This document shows positions 1-11,450 of a DNA stretch of 64,000 nucleotides, piece by piece. How positions within the stretch are numbered: the first letter of the stretch is position 1; every line of letters starts with the position of its first letter. The notes under the pieces were generated by a model. That model did not search any database and had not been told where the DNA came from. It worked only from the letters and a program-made list of their open reading frames with translations. The position numbers and the translations under genes are program-made. Source of the DNA: Heracleum sosnowskyi (Eukaryota; Streptophyta; Magnoliopsida; Apiales; Apiaceae). The DNA lies in NCBI GenBank assembly GCA_030848705.1, contig JAUIZM010000012.1, positions 2,909,001 through 2,973,000 of the forward strand, read 5' to 3'.

Positions 1-1113
1 CCTCTGATGGATAATCATTCAATTCCAAAGCTTTTCTTTTCCACGCACCCTAAGGTGTTCGATACTTACGTCATTGCCGACTTATAATAGTCGCTAAGAA
101 TTCAACCATCAACATTTGCAATCGTAGGGAGTTCTATTCGACTAGACGCAACATCTCAAGTAAGCGTTCTGTTCTATAAGAAGACTTCGATACCGTTGTT
201 GCCCATAGCAATGACAATTCCACATGTCGACTGGGCGGTACTCCGGAGGATCGTTACAAACTACAAACTTAAATTCGGTCTCTATTTCAATCATCTTTAT
301 ACCCAAAATTTTCCTTGAGATAATAAAATCCCTCAATGATGTAATAGACACTATTTCCAGTGGAATCGCTGGTCGTGGGGGATTGAAATCTCATAGCCCA
401 AAACAATTCCTTACACTATTCTAGGCAACTAAGTACCCTTAATCGTTCGTGAAAATCTGAACATCTTGGTTCTTACGTATGCCGCCTCCTTATGGGCAAC
501 TATAACCGACTACGGGTAACAGGTTTCGTTCAAGTCGAATCAATCCACTGATACTGGCTATACTGCCTCTACCTCTTCTGCTTTGGAGATTCCACTCCAT
601 CTTCTTTGTCATATCTCTTGATAAATCATGAACGATCCTTAGACTCTCGTCTCGTCACTTATTTATCCTCTGAAGGTTCGTCCGGTCTTTATTATACGAC
701 CTCAAGTAACATACTACATCTTTATCAATCAACACGTTCTCTACAAGATTCTTTCCTTGACCCACTATGGGGTCTTCCTCTAGATCCTCCTATGGATCTT
801 CCTTTATCGGGTCTCCGTCCATTTCAAGGAACGCATCATCAATTGCCTACTCGAAGGCCTCGGGGTCTGGTATCTCAGAATCCCATCACTCTATAACTCA
901 TACGAATCGAGGTGACTAACCATGAAGTCCAAAGTACGGTTTCCCAAAAGAAGTCCCATCTCGGGCTTCATCTTAAACAGTCAGGGTCATGTCCTCTAAC
1001 CCGACTACGAACTCAATTTGGGCTCTAGATGTTCTTATCATTCTTAAGGGTATTGTAAGACTCGATCTCCTATCGTTTCTGAGGACTGTAACCTAACGCT
1101 CTGATACCATTTC
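1..1113 (-). mobile_element. Leader and start of a minus-strand Ty3/gypsy element (partial)
   Basis: This is the internal end of an element whose 5' LTR is at 1114-5897, read on the minus strand. A methionine-tRNA primer-binding site lies just inside the LTR. The minus strand of the remaining kilobase carries only short open stretches broken by stops, and I do not recognise a gag product in it. It is probably leader plus decayed gag. The element continues beyond the left window edge. Assignment rests on the LTR and primer site, not on protein similarity here. Confidence 0.6.
1098..1109 (-). promoter_or_regulatory. Primer-binding site (initiator Met tRNA type) of the minus-strand Ty3 element
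   Basis: The minus strand reads TGGTATCAGAGC four bases inside the LTR end at 1114. This is the usual plant primer site complementary to the 3' end of initiator methionine tRNA. It fixes the element as minus-strand and 1114-5897 as its 5' LTR. Confidence 0.85.
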
Positions 1114-4100
1114 TGTAACAGCCCCAAATCCGGGGTCAGGGATTTAGGGTAGTCACGATCCATGTACTCCTTGCCTTACCTGTATTACTCACACCATTCA
1201 TAATTCACCTGCTCATGACCCCACAACATACGTCTCACACACACACACACAGGTTAGAGTCTCAGAAACGACACAATACAACAACTGCGGAATAAATAAT
1301 TTTTATTACAATACCCAAATGTCTTTTGAATCTGTCACTGATACAATTTCTAAGTAATGTTACATTACCAACTTAGTCTTCTGATGCTTACAATCCTCTA
1401 ATACCATTCATGTATATACATAAGTCGAATACCGAAAGCTGTAGCCTGATTCGATTGGTTCGTACTACTCTCGGGATCACTGCTAGAAACTGTTTATGAA
1501 AACGCCTTGCGGGGTATGTGCCGTCCCATTAGCATCCTGCTTCGCTGCTATATAATATATATAAAACAATAGCAAGAGTGAGCGATAGCTCAGCAAGGAA
1601 ATGAAAGTATGGCATAATTCTGCCTTTAATTCAACCCAGAAATAAAGCGGGTATAAGACAATAATTTGTCAAAATATCTCGATACTTAAATTACATCCTT
1701 ATCGGAATGTAATCCCAAAAATAATACCATTGTTGTATTTCAAATATCAATTTCATAATATTTCTGCAAACTTTGGCTATATTATGAACAAAGTTCTAGT
1801 ATAAACGATGAGGTTTCAAAGTAAACCAAATATAACCTTTCCGAAAAATATCTGCTATATATGCAGAATATCAACATATAACTTAAAAGATGAAGTTATA
1901 AGGTGATTCAGTATAAACAACTCCCTTACCATAACTCATGTTATGTAAGGTATCCACAGAGTCATAACTCATAAATAAAAGATGAAGTTGCATGAATTTA
2001 TTGTCACTTCATTTCCAAACACTTTTCGACCCCCTACCAACATGATTGGTTCTTCACCCCAATACATGTTGCAGGAATATCCAAATTGGATGATGAACCA
2101 ATACTGGAGTTGCTACCGCGTCCGCTGTGCCTAACCTTACTATGATCAGTAGCAGGTCGCACCGCTCAAATAGTTTTCTACATGTAGATGGAAGTATCAC
2201 GACGGCCTGACATTGTCTACCGCCTTACTATGACCTCCCGGCCCATTTGGGGCAATATATAAAAGTTGGATGGGCCCACGCAACTTGACCACTTACACCA
2301 CTCCTAGTTCAGATGGAATCCATGACTCTGAAACGTAAAGATCGTCCTCCTTTCCCCAAGTGTAACACTTGTTGATACGACTCCACTAAGTAGTTATATC
2401 TAGGTTGGAAAGGGAGATTCTCCAATATTTCCCAAGTTATGCTTGTTAATGGATATCGACTTGTTCCATGAATTTACCCCTCGATCATTGAGGTGGTAAC
2501 ACAACATTAGACTGGCAGCAATTAAATTGCTCCAAGAAAATATCTGTCCCTTGACAGTTTTGAATTGAGAGTTTAAAAAGAGTAGTAGTCACTTAAATCA
2601 GGTTTCCCGTATTTTTGATGGTTGAGCGAACATTTAAATCCTCTTAAGAGACGGATTTAAATGGAAAACATTGTTTTGGGAACCTCTTTGGATTTTTAAA
2701 AATAATCAATGATATTGATTAAATAAGTAAACATTAGATGAATATTCGAAATAATACTCCTTACGTAAATACTGATTAAATGAATATTCGAAAATACTAT
2801 TCATTAAGTAAATATAGATTAAATGAATATTCAAAGATAATATTCATTAAATAAATAAACCTCAAATGAATATTCAAAAATAATATTCATTACTTAATAA
2901 ATCTCAAATGAATATTCGAAAATAATATCCATTAAATAATTAAGTCTCAAATGAATATTCAAAAGCAATATTCATTAAATAAATAATTAATCCTCGAATG
3001 AATATACATAAATAATATTCATTAACTAATTAAATAATCTTCAAATGAATATAAATAATATTCTTTAAGTCAATAATCCTCAAATGAATATAAATAATAT
3101 TCTTTAAGTCAATAATCCTCAAATGAATATAAATAATATTCTTTAAGTCAATAATCCTCAAATGAATATAAATAATATTCTTTAAGTCAATAATCCTCAA
3201 ATGAATATAAATAATATTCATTAAATAAATAATTAACCCTCGAATAACAGTTACCTGATATCTTTGTTATCATTCCGGAACAAAGTGATTTTAAGAAAAC
3301 ATTTTGAAAATGATATTCATCTAAGTAAACAAATTTAATTAGACGAATAAGGCTTATTTAATCCGTAAATGCTTCCAGAAGTATTTACTAATTAAATAAA
3401 CACTGGTTTATTGGTGATGTTGCCTTTAGGTTAATTATTGCGAAAATCTTTCTAAAAAGCTATGTCCGGGTTTTCGAAAATATACCTTACAAAATAACCC
3501 CGATACGCTGGCTAAGTTATAAACTCAATACATGATCTACCCTCTGAGCCTTTCTTATTCCAGTACACAAATACCTACCTTATGATATAAAGTCCCCTTC
3601 CACCATACGAAAAGTTTATAAATATATACACCATATAATTCAAGGCGTAGGATCTTAAAAGCATCACCACCCATCCACAGTATTATAAGGTCATAGGATT
3701 TTGGTTATCACACGAGCAGGATTTAATATCATTAACAAGACCAAGGATATACTGGTTTTGATAAGGAAGCACAATATTGGGAAACTTGCAAATATGGATT
3801 GAAACTTATTCAACACATTTCATATATTTCAAAATAAATATACTCTGAACGATCGAGTATGCATACATAACTTGCATCTAGTATATACATACTTCAAAAT
3901 ATGGTTTTTAGAAACTTGCCTGATGCTCGAGAAGTGATAGGGGTTCGCGACGATGCCGGACAATCTAGACAAAGTCAAAGAAAACGTACGATTAATCCCC
4001 TGGATAATCCACTTGTACTCAATGCTTAAACACGTAAGTGAAACACAACCAAGGCATTACTAGCTCGTCATAGGCTCATACTAAGTCCATGTTAATCGAC

Positions 4101-5897
4101 AATTACTTAAGTCGTAGGTTTAGTCCGAAATCGATCCTCGAATACAAGTTATACTTAACCATTTACAACATCGGTTTCTAAGTCATGTTCTTAGTGGTTT
4201 TCACTTGCGCAACCTCTGCTGTCGCATTTTTATAAAATCGAAAAATAATCTTTTTAATACGAATCTTTTTCGTGAGCCTTCCTAACTGTCTCTAGTATTA
4301 TTACTCAAACTTTCACATTTTAATACGGCTCTGAAGTGGTCCAAATATAGCCTCAAAGTTGCTGGACAGAGATGAGTCATTCTTCCGAACGGCGTTTACT
4401 AAAACTCACTTTTCTCCTAAACCGTAAATCGTATAGACATGATCTTTATACCAAAACAAACCTTAAAACAAGACCTACATGTTCATGGTCAGTTCTGTTC
4501 AAAAATATTACCAGACCAGTTCGTAATTCTTGCTCAAAACAGCCCTAAATCAAATGGGCATTACGACGGCTATAATCGTAACGTTTTCCTTTTCCAAAAC
4601 ACAACCAAATCAATACCAATTAATCCCAAACTCACCATCCACCTTATACACCCTCCACTCAGTCAAATCCTCCATGAATAATCAAAACAAATTCATAACC
4701 CATCCTCCAAACTCAACCAACAATTCATATAATTACTTAATCATGATCTTAACTTTACATAAACATCAAAACCACTTCAAACTCATATAAACAAAAAGGG
4801 GCAGGGGTTTTTATACCTTCCTTGGTGCTTCATATACACTAACAATGGTTTATAATCCTTCCTTGAGCTTTGAACAAACCTTATCAAGCTTAATCCTTAA
4901 GAAACAAAATCAAGAATCATGAAAAGTTACTATTCATCATCACTTTGTAAAATCCATATAAAATCGAAAAACAAGAGTTTGGTTCTAAGATTTTTACCAG
5001 ACCTTGTACTCTTCATAAGCTTTCTTTTGAGCTATAGATCGCCACATTTAAATCTTCCTAGCTAGGGTTTTGAGTCCCATCTTTCCGCTGGACACAAACT
5101 GCACAGTTTGGGTTCTCCAACTTGGGGAAGGGATTTGACTAGGCTACACTCCTTTGTTGTCCATGAAATTTTGAACGAATGTTACCCATGGAGTGGAGAA
5201 GCTATGGTTAAAATTTGGTGATTTAAGGATGGATAGAAATGGAGTTATGGATTTTTCTTTCCTCCTTGCACAAGCTGAGCCGAAAATGGGGGGAAGAGTT
5301 CTTCCTCTCCTTTTTCTTTTTGTTTTGATAATTAGATAAGGATGCTGATTTTTATGTCAAAAGTGGTGAGTCATCACCCTTGGTTGCTTCTCCTTCCGAC
5401 ACATGTCACACATGCACTGGCCCAGATAAAGTAGTTTTACTGGTTCGCTTTACTGGTTCGAAATATTTTCCAAAAAGAGCGAATAAAACTTTACGCGATT
5501 CTCGCAGTGAATAGTAACTATTCACTATTCATTCCAACAATCGAATCCTTAAATCGACTTTAATAAAATAATAAAATTCCAAAATATTAAATCCTCAAAT
5601 CCTCAATTTTAATATCTCATTTCTTGAATATAATAATATATAATTCGCTGCCCGGTCGAATATTACACCAAAATAAAATTTGGAATTTCTGAATTCCGAT
5701 CGTCTTTGCATTCACTTATTTACTCCGTAGATCACTAATATGACTTCGGAATATCCATACTACGTCTCGTACATAGGTGGCATGAAAAACTTTGTTACTC
5801 CTCAAAATCACTATTCATTCACCAAATTCACTATTCACTGATGCACTTAATCATAATAAGAAAAGTTTTAATTTTTCCAAAAATTCGGGTTATTACA
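1114..5897 (-). repeat. 5' LTR of a Tekay-like Ty3/gypsy element
   Basis: This LTR is about 4784 bp and is bounded on the plus strand by TGTAACAGCCCC and CGGGTTATTACA, so it has TG...CA ends. It is the reverse complement, with scattered differences, of the LTR at 11451-16343. Matching blocks include both termini, a CA/TG microsatellite near one end (1237-1253 here) and a long AT-rich block of tandem repeats. LTRs of 4-5 kb are typical of the Tekay/Del chromovirus lineage. The short open frames at 4439-4790 are not convincing genes. Nothing else in this stretch looks coding. Confidence 0.88.
3042..3230. repeat. 39-bp tandem repeat inside the LTR
   Basis: About five copies of a 39-bp unit (starting CAAATGAATATAAATAATAT) follow one another almost without change. 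They sit in a longer AT-rich block (2730-3240) of looser repeats built on AATATTCATT. Because 39 is divisible by three, the block stays open on the minus strand as a 63-codon repeat, but this is a by-product of the repeat and not a gene. The other LTR carries only about two such units (13965-14045), so copy number differs between LTRs. Confidence 0.9.
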
Positions 5898-7403
5898 AAT
5901 TCCCTTTCACGAGTGGAGTCTAAGCTAAACAAGAGGCTGGATCACATGGAAAAGACTACCAACTCAAGATTGGAGAACATTGACCTGTCGCTAGCTTCTA
6001 TAAATGAGTTTAATAAGCAGCTTATGGATTTCTTGGAGAATCAAGGTGACGGAGTACAGTCTATATGGAGTATGCTAAAGAACCAACAATCTGGACAACC
6101 TGGTTCTTCATATCAGCAACCTGATCCTTCTAATTTCTTTTATGCTGAGGATGCTTTTATCGAGGATTCCTCAACTAAGGGGGAGAAAGTTGGAGAAGGG
6201 GTGAAGGACAAATGGGGAGTTTGGGAGACTGTTGAGGCTATTCCAATCAGACAGTACTGGATTGAGGAGCTTGTAGAGGAAGACAAGGAAAGTGAAGAGG
6301 AATTTGAGGTCATGCATGAGCAACCTATTCAAGAGGAGCATGAGCCATATTATCCAGAGCCAATAGAACATCCTATCTTGGATGATGATATGGAGGAAGC
6401 AAATTCTCTATCACCTGAAGAAGAAGCTGCCTTGGAAGCAATACGAGCTCAGAGAGCTGCAATAGATGCCAGGCAAGCTGAGAAGGAAAAACAGCAAGCA
6501 ATTCTGAGAAGTGAAAAGCTAAAGAGAATGAAGGTGTATAATGAAGTGAGGAAGAAGAAGATGATAGATCTGGCAAAGAAAGATGGTACTGAATGGGAAA
6601 TGGCTTATAAAACCTTTTGTGGAGTTGAAGACGGATTACAAGTCAACGACAATGCGGAGGTGGAAGTCATTATTCAGGACATCAGAAGTGCTAATCTTGA
6701 AGATCAGACTTACTTTAAAGCACTGAGAAGCTCTATAATCTGTCTGAATGCTGGGGTTAAAGCAAATGGTGCCTGGAGCTTATTAATCAGTTTTCTGGAG
6801 AAAGGTACATTTGTGATTTCTACTAAGTTTTTAGAACAGAGGACATATACAGAATTGCAGGCTATACTCATCAAGATCCAAAGAACCACAAGGCTAAATG
6901 AACTGCTCCGTGAGCATGTTAAGGAGATCGTGATGAAAGTCAGTCCAGAGATTACTGAAGATCCTCCAATGGTTAGATTCATGACGAATGACTTGTTCAG
7001 AATCTGCTATTTGGCTGAGGACAAACTGAGGGACTACCCAAGCAACTATCTAATCTCAGTTGAGAAGTATCTTAGATCCACTGGATTCTCATCAATGGAG
7101 AAGGACAAAGCAGCAGACACTCTTAGAAGATTTCTAATGGAGAATGTTCCTTACTATAGGAAAAGAGTGGAAAGAGGATTAGAAGTGCATACCAGACTGC
7201 CAAACATGCCAAAGCTGAACAAGAAAGATGTTAACATTGCATGGTTATGGGCTGGAGTGGGTCAAGAGGTTGAATATATTGGAAGACACATCCAAGGAGC
7301 AATCCTTAAACCTGGAGAACCACTGCACTATCTATCAGTGATTGATTATCAAGCTGCTAACTCCGATCCAATGATTGAAGAAGGTGAGATTGGAATGGAC
7401 TGA
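5841..7403 (+). CDS. 520-codon ORF of unknown function, probably an extra retroelement ORF
   Basis: A long uninterrupted reading frame. Its first 19 codons lie inside the neighbouring LTR (up to 5897), so the annotated ATG at 5841 is probably fortuitous. The first ATG past the junction is at 5946. The protein is hydrophilic. It has a coiled-coil-like N-terminus (about residues 20-75), an acidic middle (about 125-200), a strongly charged alanine/glutamate/lysine coiled-coil-like stretch (about 200-250) and a C-terminal half without a recognised motif. I see no signal peptide, membrane segment, zinc knuckle or enzyme motif. Its position before a polypurine tract and LTR suggests the additional ORF (env-like or aORF) of a SIRE/Maximus copia element. 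It could also be a gag-like or captured host sequence. Function unknown. Confidence 0.55.
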   Translation: MHLIIIRKVLIFPKIRVITNSLSRVESKLNKRLDHMEKTTNSRLENIDLSLASINEFNKQLMDFLENQGDGVQSIWSMLKNQQSGQPGSSYQQPDPSNFFYAEDAFIEDSSTKGEKVGEGVKDKWGVWETVEAIPIRQYWIEELVEEDKESEEEFEVMHEQPIQEEHEPYYPEPIEHPILDDDMEEANSLSPEEEAALEAIRAQRAAIDARQAEKEKQQAILRSEKLKRMKVYNEVRKKKMIDLAKKDGTEWEMAYKTFCGVEDGLQVNDNAEVEVIIQDIRSANLEDQTYFKALRSSIICLNAGVKANGAWSLLISFLEKGTFVISTKFLEQRTYTELQAILIKIQRTTRLNELLREHVKEIVMKVSPEITEDPPMVRFMTNDLFRICYLAEDKLRDYPSNYLISVEKYLRSTGFSSMEKDKAADTLRRFLMENVPYYRKRVERGLEVHTRLPNMPKLNKKDVNIAWLWAGVGQEVEYIGRHIQGAILKPGEPLHYLSVIDYQAANSDPMIEEGEIGMD

Positions 7404-7628
7404 ATGATGAAGCAAAGAACAAGAGAACTATCAGCTCAGACTAGAGGAGCAACTTCATTGTATAAAGTTTAATTGTTTTTTGATTTATGAAATCTGGAAA
7501 TGTATATATATATCTGATCCAGAATGCATTGATATTATTACGTTGTCTTACTTTAAGTAGTTTAATGTTTCCTTAGTTAGTTGAGTTATCCTCGAAGTAT
7601 TTGCTTGTCGAACTCTATCCAATCAAAT

Positions 7629-7637
7629 AGGGGGAGA
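7629..7637 (+). promoter_or_regulatory. Polypurine tract
   Basis: AGGGGGAGA lies about 225 bp after the 520-codon ORF, directly before the LTR-like region. This is the expected plus-strand primer of a copia element. Confidence 0.6.
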
Positions 7638-8745
7638 TTATAAAGCATAATGTAACATAAGATGTAAAAGAGATAACTACAACTCAACAAAGGACAAGAC
7701 AGACAATAGTATTAATAGAAGCACAGGAATCCAGAATCAGAGAAGAAAAGGTAAACTCAAAAAAACAAAATACGTTATGTATTCTTGAAGTCCGTAAACA
7801 GGTCACGGAAAGAAGTTCATGAAAATGTTCAAGCCTCAGTGACAGCAATAGAAACAAGACTTTGAAGACGATAGAAGTATGTGAATGATTTAGGGTTCAG
7901 TACCACGGGATTCCAGTGATGAAGCAACCAGAACGACAAGGGACGTATCAGCAGCATTATAATTGAAGTCATAAAATAAGAATTGATCAAGTGTTATTCA
8001 TCTGTGAACCAGACCAGTTGCACTAGGTGACGGCACTGAAAAGATCAAGTTATTTTATCGTCTCCGAAGAAATTGATACTGTCTATTACTTAAACACCCG
8101 GGAGCTCAGGAGTTATTACTAAAGGACAAATGACAAGTAAATCAATTCGATAGTTTTTCTTTTAAGAAAACTATCGAATGAGAGTTTAAGGTGATTGAAT
8201 TAAAAACAAATAAATCAATTTAGCATTCGATAGTTTTGTTTTAAAAACTATCGAATGGTAAAATGATTTGTTTCATTCGATGGTTTTTTAATTGGGAGCA
8301 CGTGGAAAGTAATACTTGTTTTTCAAGTTGAAGAAGATCCAACGACCAGGATTGTTTTTACAAGTTTGGTTCGATGGTTTTTCAAATCAAAGTCTGCAGT
8401 TAATACAGAGTGAAGAATGTGTCTTCTTCAGTTAAGGATTTTAATACAGAGACATTACTGAGAGAGAGAAGAGCCGGAGAAAATTATCAGAGAAATTAAT
8501 AGTGCTCAAAACTTGATCATTGTTTTGTATTTGTGTAACCTTAAACTCATTGACGCTAATCTACGGATTAGAAATTGTAGCACCCCTCGAGGTTTATATT
8601 TATAAAAAGATATATTCCCCGAAACTTGATTTGGTTTGGTGTGTTTGATTTCGTTATAGAACTGAAAGATTAATCCGCGAACGAAATTGAATTATTTGTG
8701 AGTATCGTATTCAACCCCCCCTTCTACGATACTTTGGACCTAACA
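7638..8745 (+). repeat. Probable 3' LTR of the SIRE-like fragment
   Basis: This noncoding stretch follows the polypurine tract. It ends with a cytosine run, TTTGGACCTAACA and CA at 8745, like many plant copia LTR ends. The start is unsure; a TG at 7651 is one candidate. No partner LTR exists in the window, so the borders cannot be confirmed. It contains two near-perfect palindromes (8145-8179 and 8224-8257). Confidence 0.45.
8145..8257. repeat. Pair of short palindromes in the LTR tail
   Basis: Two inverted repeats share the arm ATTCGATAGTTTT. The first spans 8145-8179 (13-bp arms, 9-base loop). The second spans 8224-8257 (about 14-bp arms, short loop). Degenerate half-copies follow near 8276 and 8370. 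They could form RNA hairpins or be protein-binding sites. Confidence 0.8.
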
Positions 8746-9479
8746 TGTTCCTTTAAGAAATATTGTCAAAAGACGATAATCATTAAATTGATACCGAATT
8801 GATTTCATACTTTTCAACTTCCACTGAGACGAACAACCCTATACTTATAGGGGCTACAAGGACTATCTGTCTGTGTGATAGAAGTCGGATGGGACGCCAT
8901 CACTTGTAAGTTGTGAAATACAAGAAGGTTAATTACCTTTAGTAATGTCTCAATTGAGGCACACAACGTTGAGTTCTTATGATCATATTGATCTCTCGGT
9001 AAAATTCTCTTACCTCCAATAAGGTTACCTTAAAACTCATAACCTTATGATCACCAGTGTGTGACATTTTCTTTGATAATGGAGCTATCTTTCAAGGCCC
9101 CAAAATTTTGTTATCCTTATTGAATTTCAAGGGGAGGCTAACCAGGTCAAATAAGTCAAAATTCGCTGATAGGAATTAGATTCACAACGAAATCGCTTAT
9201 GACAGGAGCGAATCCCTAAAACTAATAGAATATTAGCGACATATCAATGAAATTGATTTATTCTCCCAAGGATGTTATGATACTGGAAAACGTGTCAATC
9301 GATATATATGAAAAGAATAGCGATGTGCCGTGAACTCCAGTGACAACGGTGTTAGATAGATGCCTTATGGTGAGATTGAGATTTTGGAGGAGTTGTTTAC
9401 GAATGGACACTACCTCTGGGTTAGCAAGATAAGTATTGACGATGGAGTCAGAGGGAGCCGGTGTTGTGACTTGGGAGAG

Positions 9480-11430
9480 GTGCAGCGTATGTGGTTCTAG
9501 AGGAATAATTTTCGGAAATATATGGAGACCCGGATGAAAATGAAAGTTAAAGAGTTAAAACAAGAAACCATGACTGTGACCGAGTATGTGGCCAAGTTTT
9601 CCGAATTATCGAGGTTTGTTCTGGAGTTCGTGAACACAGAATAAAAGAAAGCCAGTGGGTTTCAACCAGGGCTACCTCCAAAAAGCAGCCCACTGTCAGG
9701 ACCTTTAAATAGCAGGCGCCCTTCTATACTATTTAGACAGAGCTAATGTATCGTTGTATATCAAGAAGTTGCATGACAATTAAACCTTAAGGCCGAGCCT
9801 CTAAGGGAATAATTATAAGTAGAAATAGTCAGTCGAGGGATTTTCCCATAAGACTGGTACATCCAGGTTGTGAACTAGAAATATGAGGTCGACACTTTCG
9901 ATAGACCTTATTCCTTTCAAGTTGGGAGAAGTTGATATTATAATAAGGATGGGTTGGTTGACACCCCATGGAGCCCAGACTGATTGTAAGGGAGAGAGAG
10001 TAATAAATAAAGGATGGAGACAGATTCAGAGATTCTTGAGTATAGTTCAGACTAAGAAATTATTATGCCAGAGATATGAGGCTTAATTAGCTCTTATGGT
10101 TGACGCCAAGAAAAGAGACACGAAGTATAAAGGAAACTACAATAGTTTTGGGAGATTGTACAAGGTTTTAATGAGCTACCAGATATCGATTTGGATGACA
10201 TGAGAATGAATATCGGGTATTCAGAGTATCGTGGGAATGAAAGAGTTAGTGACTCAGTTACAAGAATTGCTGGGCAAGAATATGATAAGACCCAGTGTAC
10301 CACCGTGGAGAGCCCGGTGTTGTTGTAAGAGAAAAAGATGTTAGCACAAGATTATGCATCGAACCTCGAGAGTTGTATGAGTTCGACATGGAGAATAGGT
10401 ACCCTTATAAATGATTGTTTGATCAGCGGAAGAACGCTGTGTATTTCCAAATTTATTCAAGAACTGGATATCACCAGTTGGAAGTTAAATCCGAGGATAT
10501 ACCCAAGACTGCGATTCGTACCAGGAATAGACACTTCGAGTTTTCAGCGAGGTTATTTTGGGATTGACTAATGCACCCACAAATTTTTATGAAATGTAAT
10601 GAAGTGGCTTTGAGTTATCCGTGATAGTAGATAACATGAAATGGAGAAATGGCTAAAATTGACCTAGGATTATGACTGTGAGATACACTACCATCCGGGG
10701 AAGGCCAATGTGGTGGCCGATACCCTTAATTAAAATGAGACAGAGATGGATTCCGAATGATCGGGAATTAAAGGATGAGATTTTACACAAAACCCAAGTT
10801 AGTCCAACAAACTAGAAAGACAAAAGATTTCACCAACAAGTGGCTAGTGACAACCAAGACAGACAGAGAAAGTATGCAGACTAAGCCCGCGAGTATAGAG
10901 ATAGTACTGATATTGATAAGCTAAATGGCATGTTGATGAATGACAAACAAGTTTATGCTGGTGTATTTCTGTACAAACAAGATAGAGAATATGAGGTTAG
11001 AGATTCGTGATGCTAAAGGTATCTCCATGGAAGGAATTAATGAGATTTGGAAAGAAAGGAAAGTTGAGCCCGAGATTCATTGGGCCATCTGAGATTTAAG
11101 ACGCGTTGGGAAGGTGGCCTACGAGCCAGCCTTACCCCCCAAACTTGTAGAATGGACATAACGAGGTTCATGTGTCAATGCTACGTTAGTATACTATAGA
11201 TGCCCGGCATATGTAGAGTACGAGCAGGTAGATATACAACCTGGTCTGACTTACAAAGAACAACCTGTGGAAATCACGGATAGAAAAGAGCAAGTGCTAA
11301 GTGACGAGGTTGCCAAGCTAGCGAGAGGTTTGTGGAGGATCAAGAAGTGGAAGAATCCACTTGGGAGTTAGAAAGTGCAATTGGAGAGAAGTACCCCCCC
11401 AGTTACTCCTAAGTTGATTCCGGGACGGAA
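9480..11430 (+). pseudogene. gag-pol remnant of a Tekay-like chromovirus
   Basis: Fragments in all three plus frames, with many stops and frameshifts, follow the order of a Ty3/gypsy polyprotein. Gag-like residues (KYMETRMKMK, then AKFSELSRFV) are at about 9515-9665. A protease-region motif (DLIPFKLGEVDIIIRMGWL) is at about 9900-9960. Reverse transcriptase pieces lie at about 10270-10600 and include GLTNAPTNF-like residues near 10563. RNase H carries HYHPGKANVVAD at about 10690-10725. Integrase residues (RKYADLAREY) are at about 10865-10900. A chromodomain-like end (VEESTWELESAIGEKYPP in a shifted frame) is at about 11345-11400. The chromodomain and the order of enzymes support the Tekay lineage. 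It is far too damaged to make a protein. Confidence 0.8.
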
Positions 11431-11437
11431 TCCTTTT

Positions 11438-11450
11438 AAGGAGGGGAGAC
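11438..11450 (+). promoter_or_regulatory. Polypurine tract of the plus-strand Ty3 element
   Basis: AAGGAGGGGAGAC directly precedes the TG of the LTR at 11451. Such a tract primes plus-strand DNA synthesis and marks the LTR as the 3' one. Confidence 0.8.

Larger units (their letters stand above)
5898..8745 (+). mobile_element. 3' part of a large Ty1/copia (SIRE/Maximus-like) element
   Basis: The segment begins exactly where the 4.8-kb LTR ends. It contains a long ORF, a polypurine tract (AGGGGGAGA, 7629-7637) and an LTR-like tail ending in a C-run and CCTAACA at 8745. In SIRE/Maximus-type elements an extra ORF follows pol and precedes the polypurine tract, which matches this order. No gag, protease, integrase or reverse transcriptase of this element is present, and no second LTR was found, so it is a truncated or rearranged fragment. 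The left end at 5898 is a junction, not a natural terminus. Confidence 0.5.

Noticed and set aside
606..896. 96-codon plus-strand ORF near the left edge
   Set aside because: It is antisense to the minus-strand Ty3 internal region, and the translation shows no family.
3030..3221. 63-codon minus-strand ORF of repeated NIIYIHLRIIDLK units
   Set aside because: It is only the translation of the 39-bp tandem repeat in an LTR; the frame stays open because the unit is divisible by three.
4439..4790. Two overlapping 80-86 codon ORFs inside the Ty3 LTR
   Set aside because: No motif, no splice context, low-complexity composition, and not kept in the inverted LTR.
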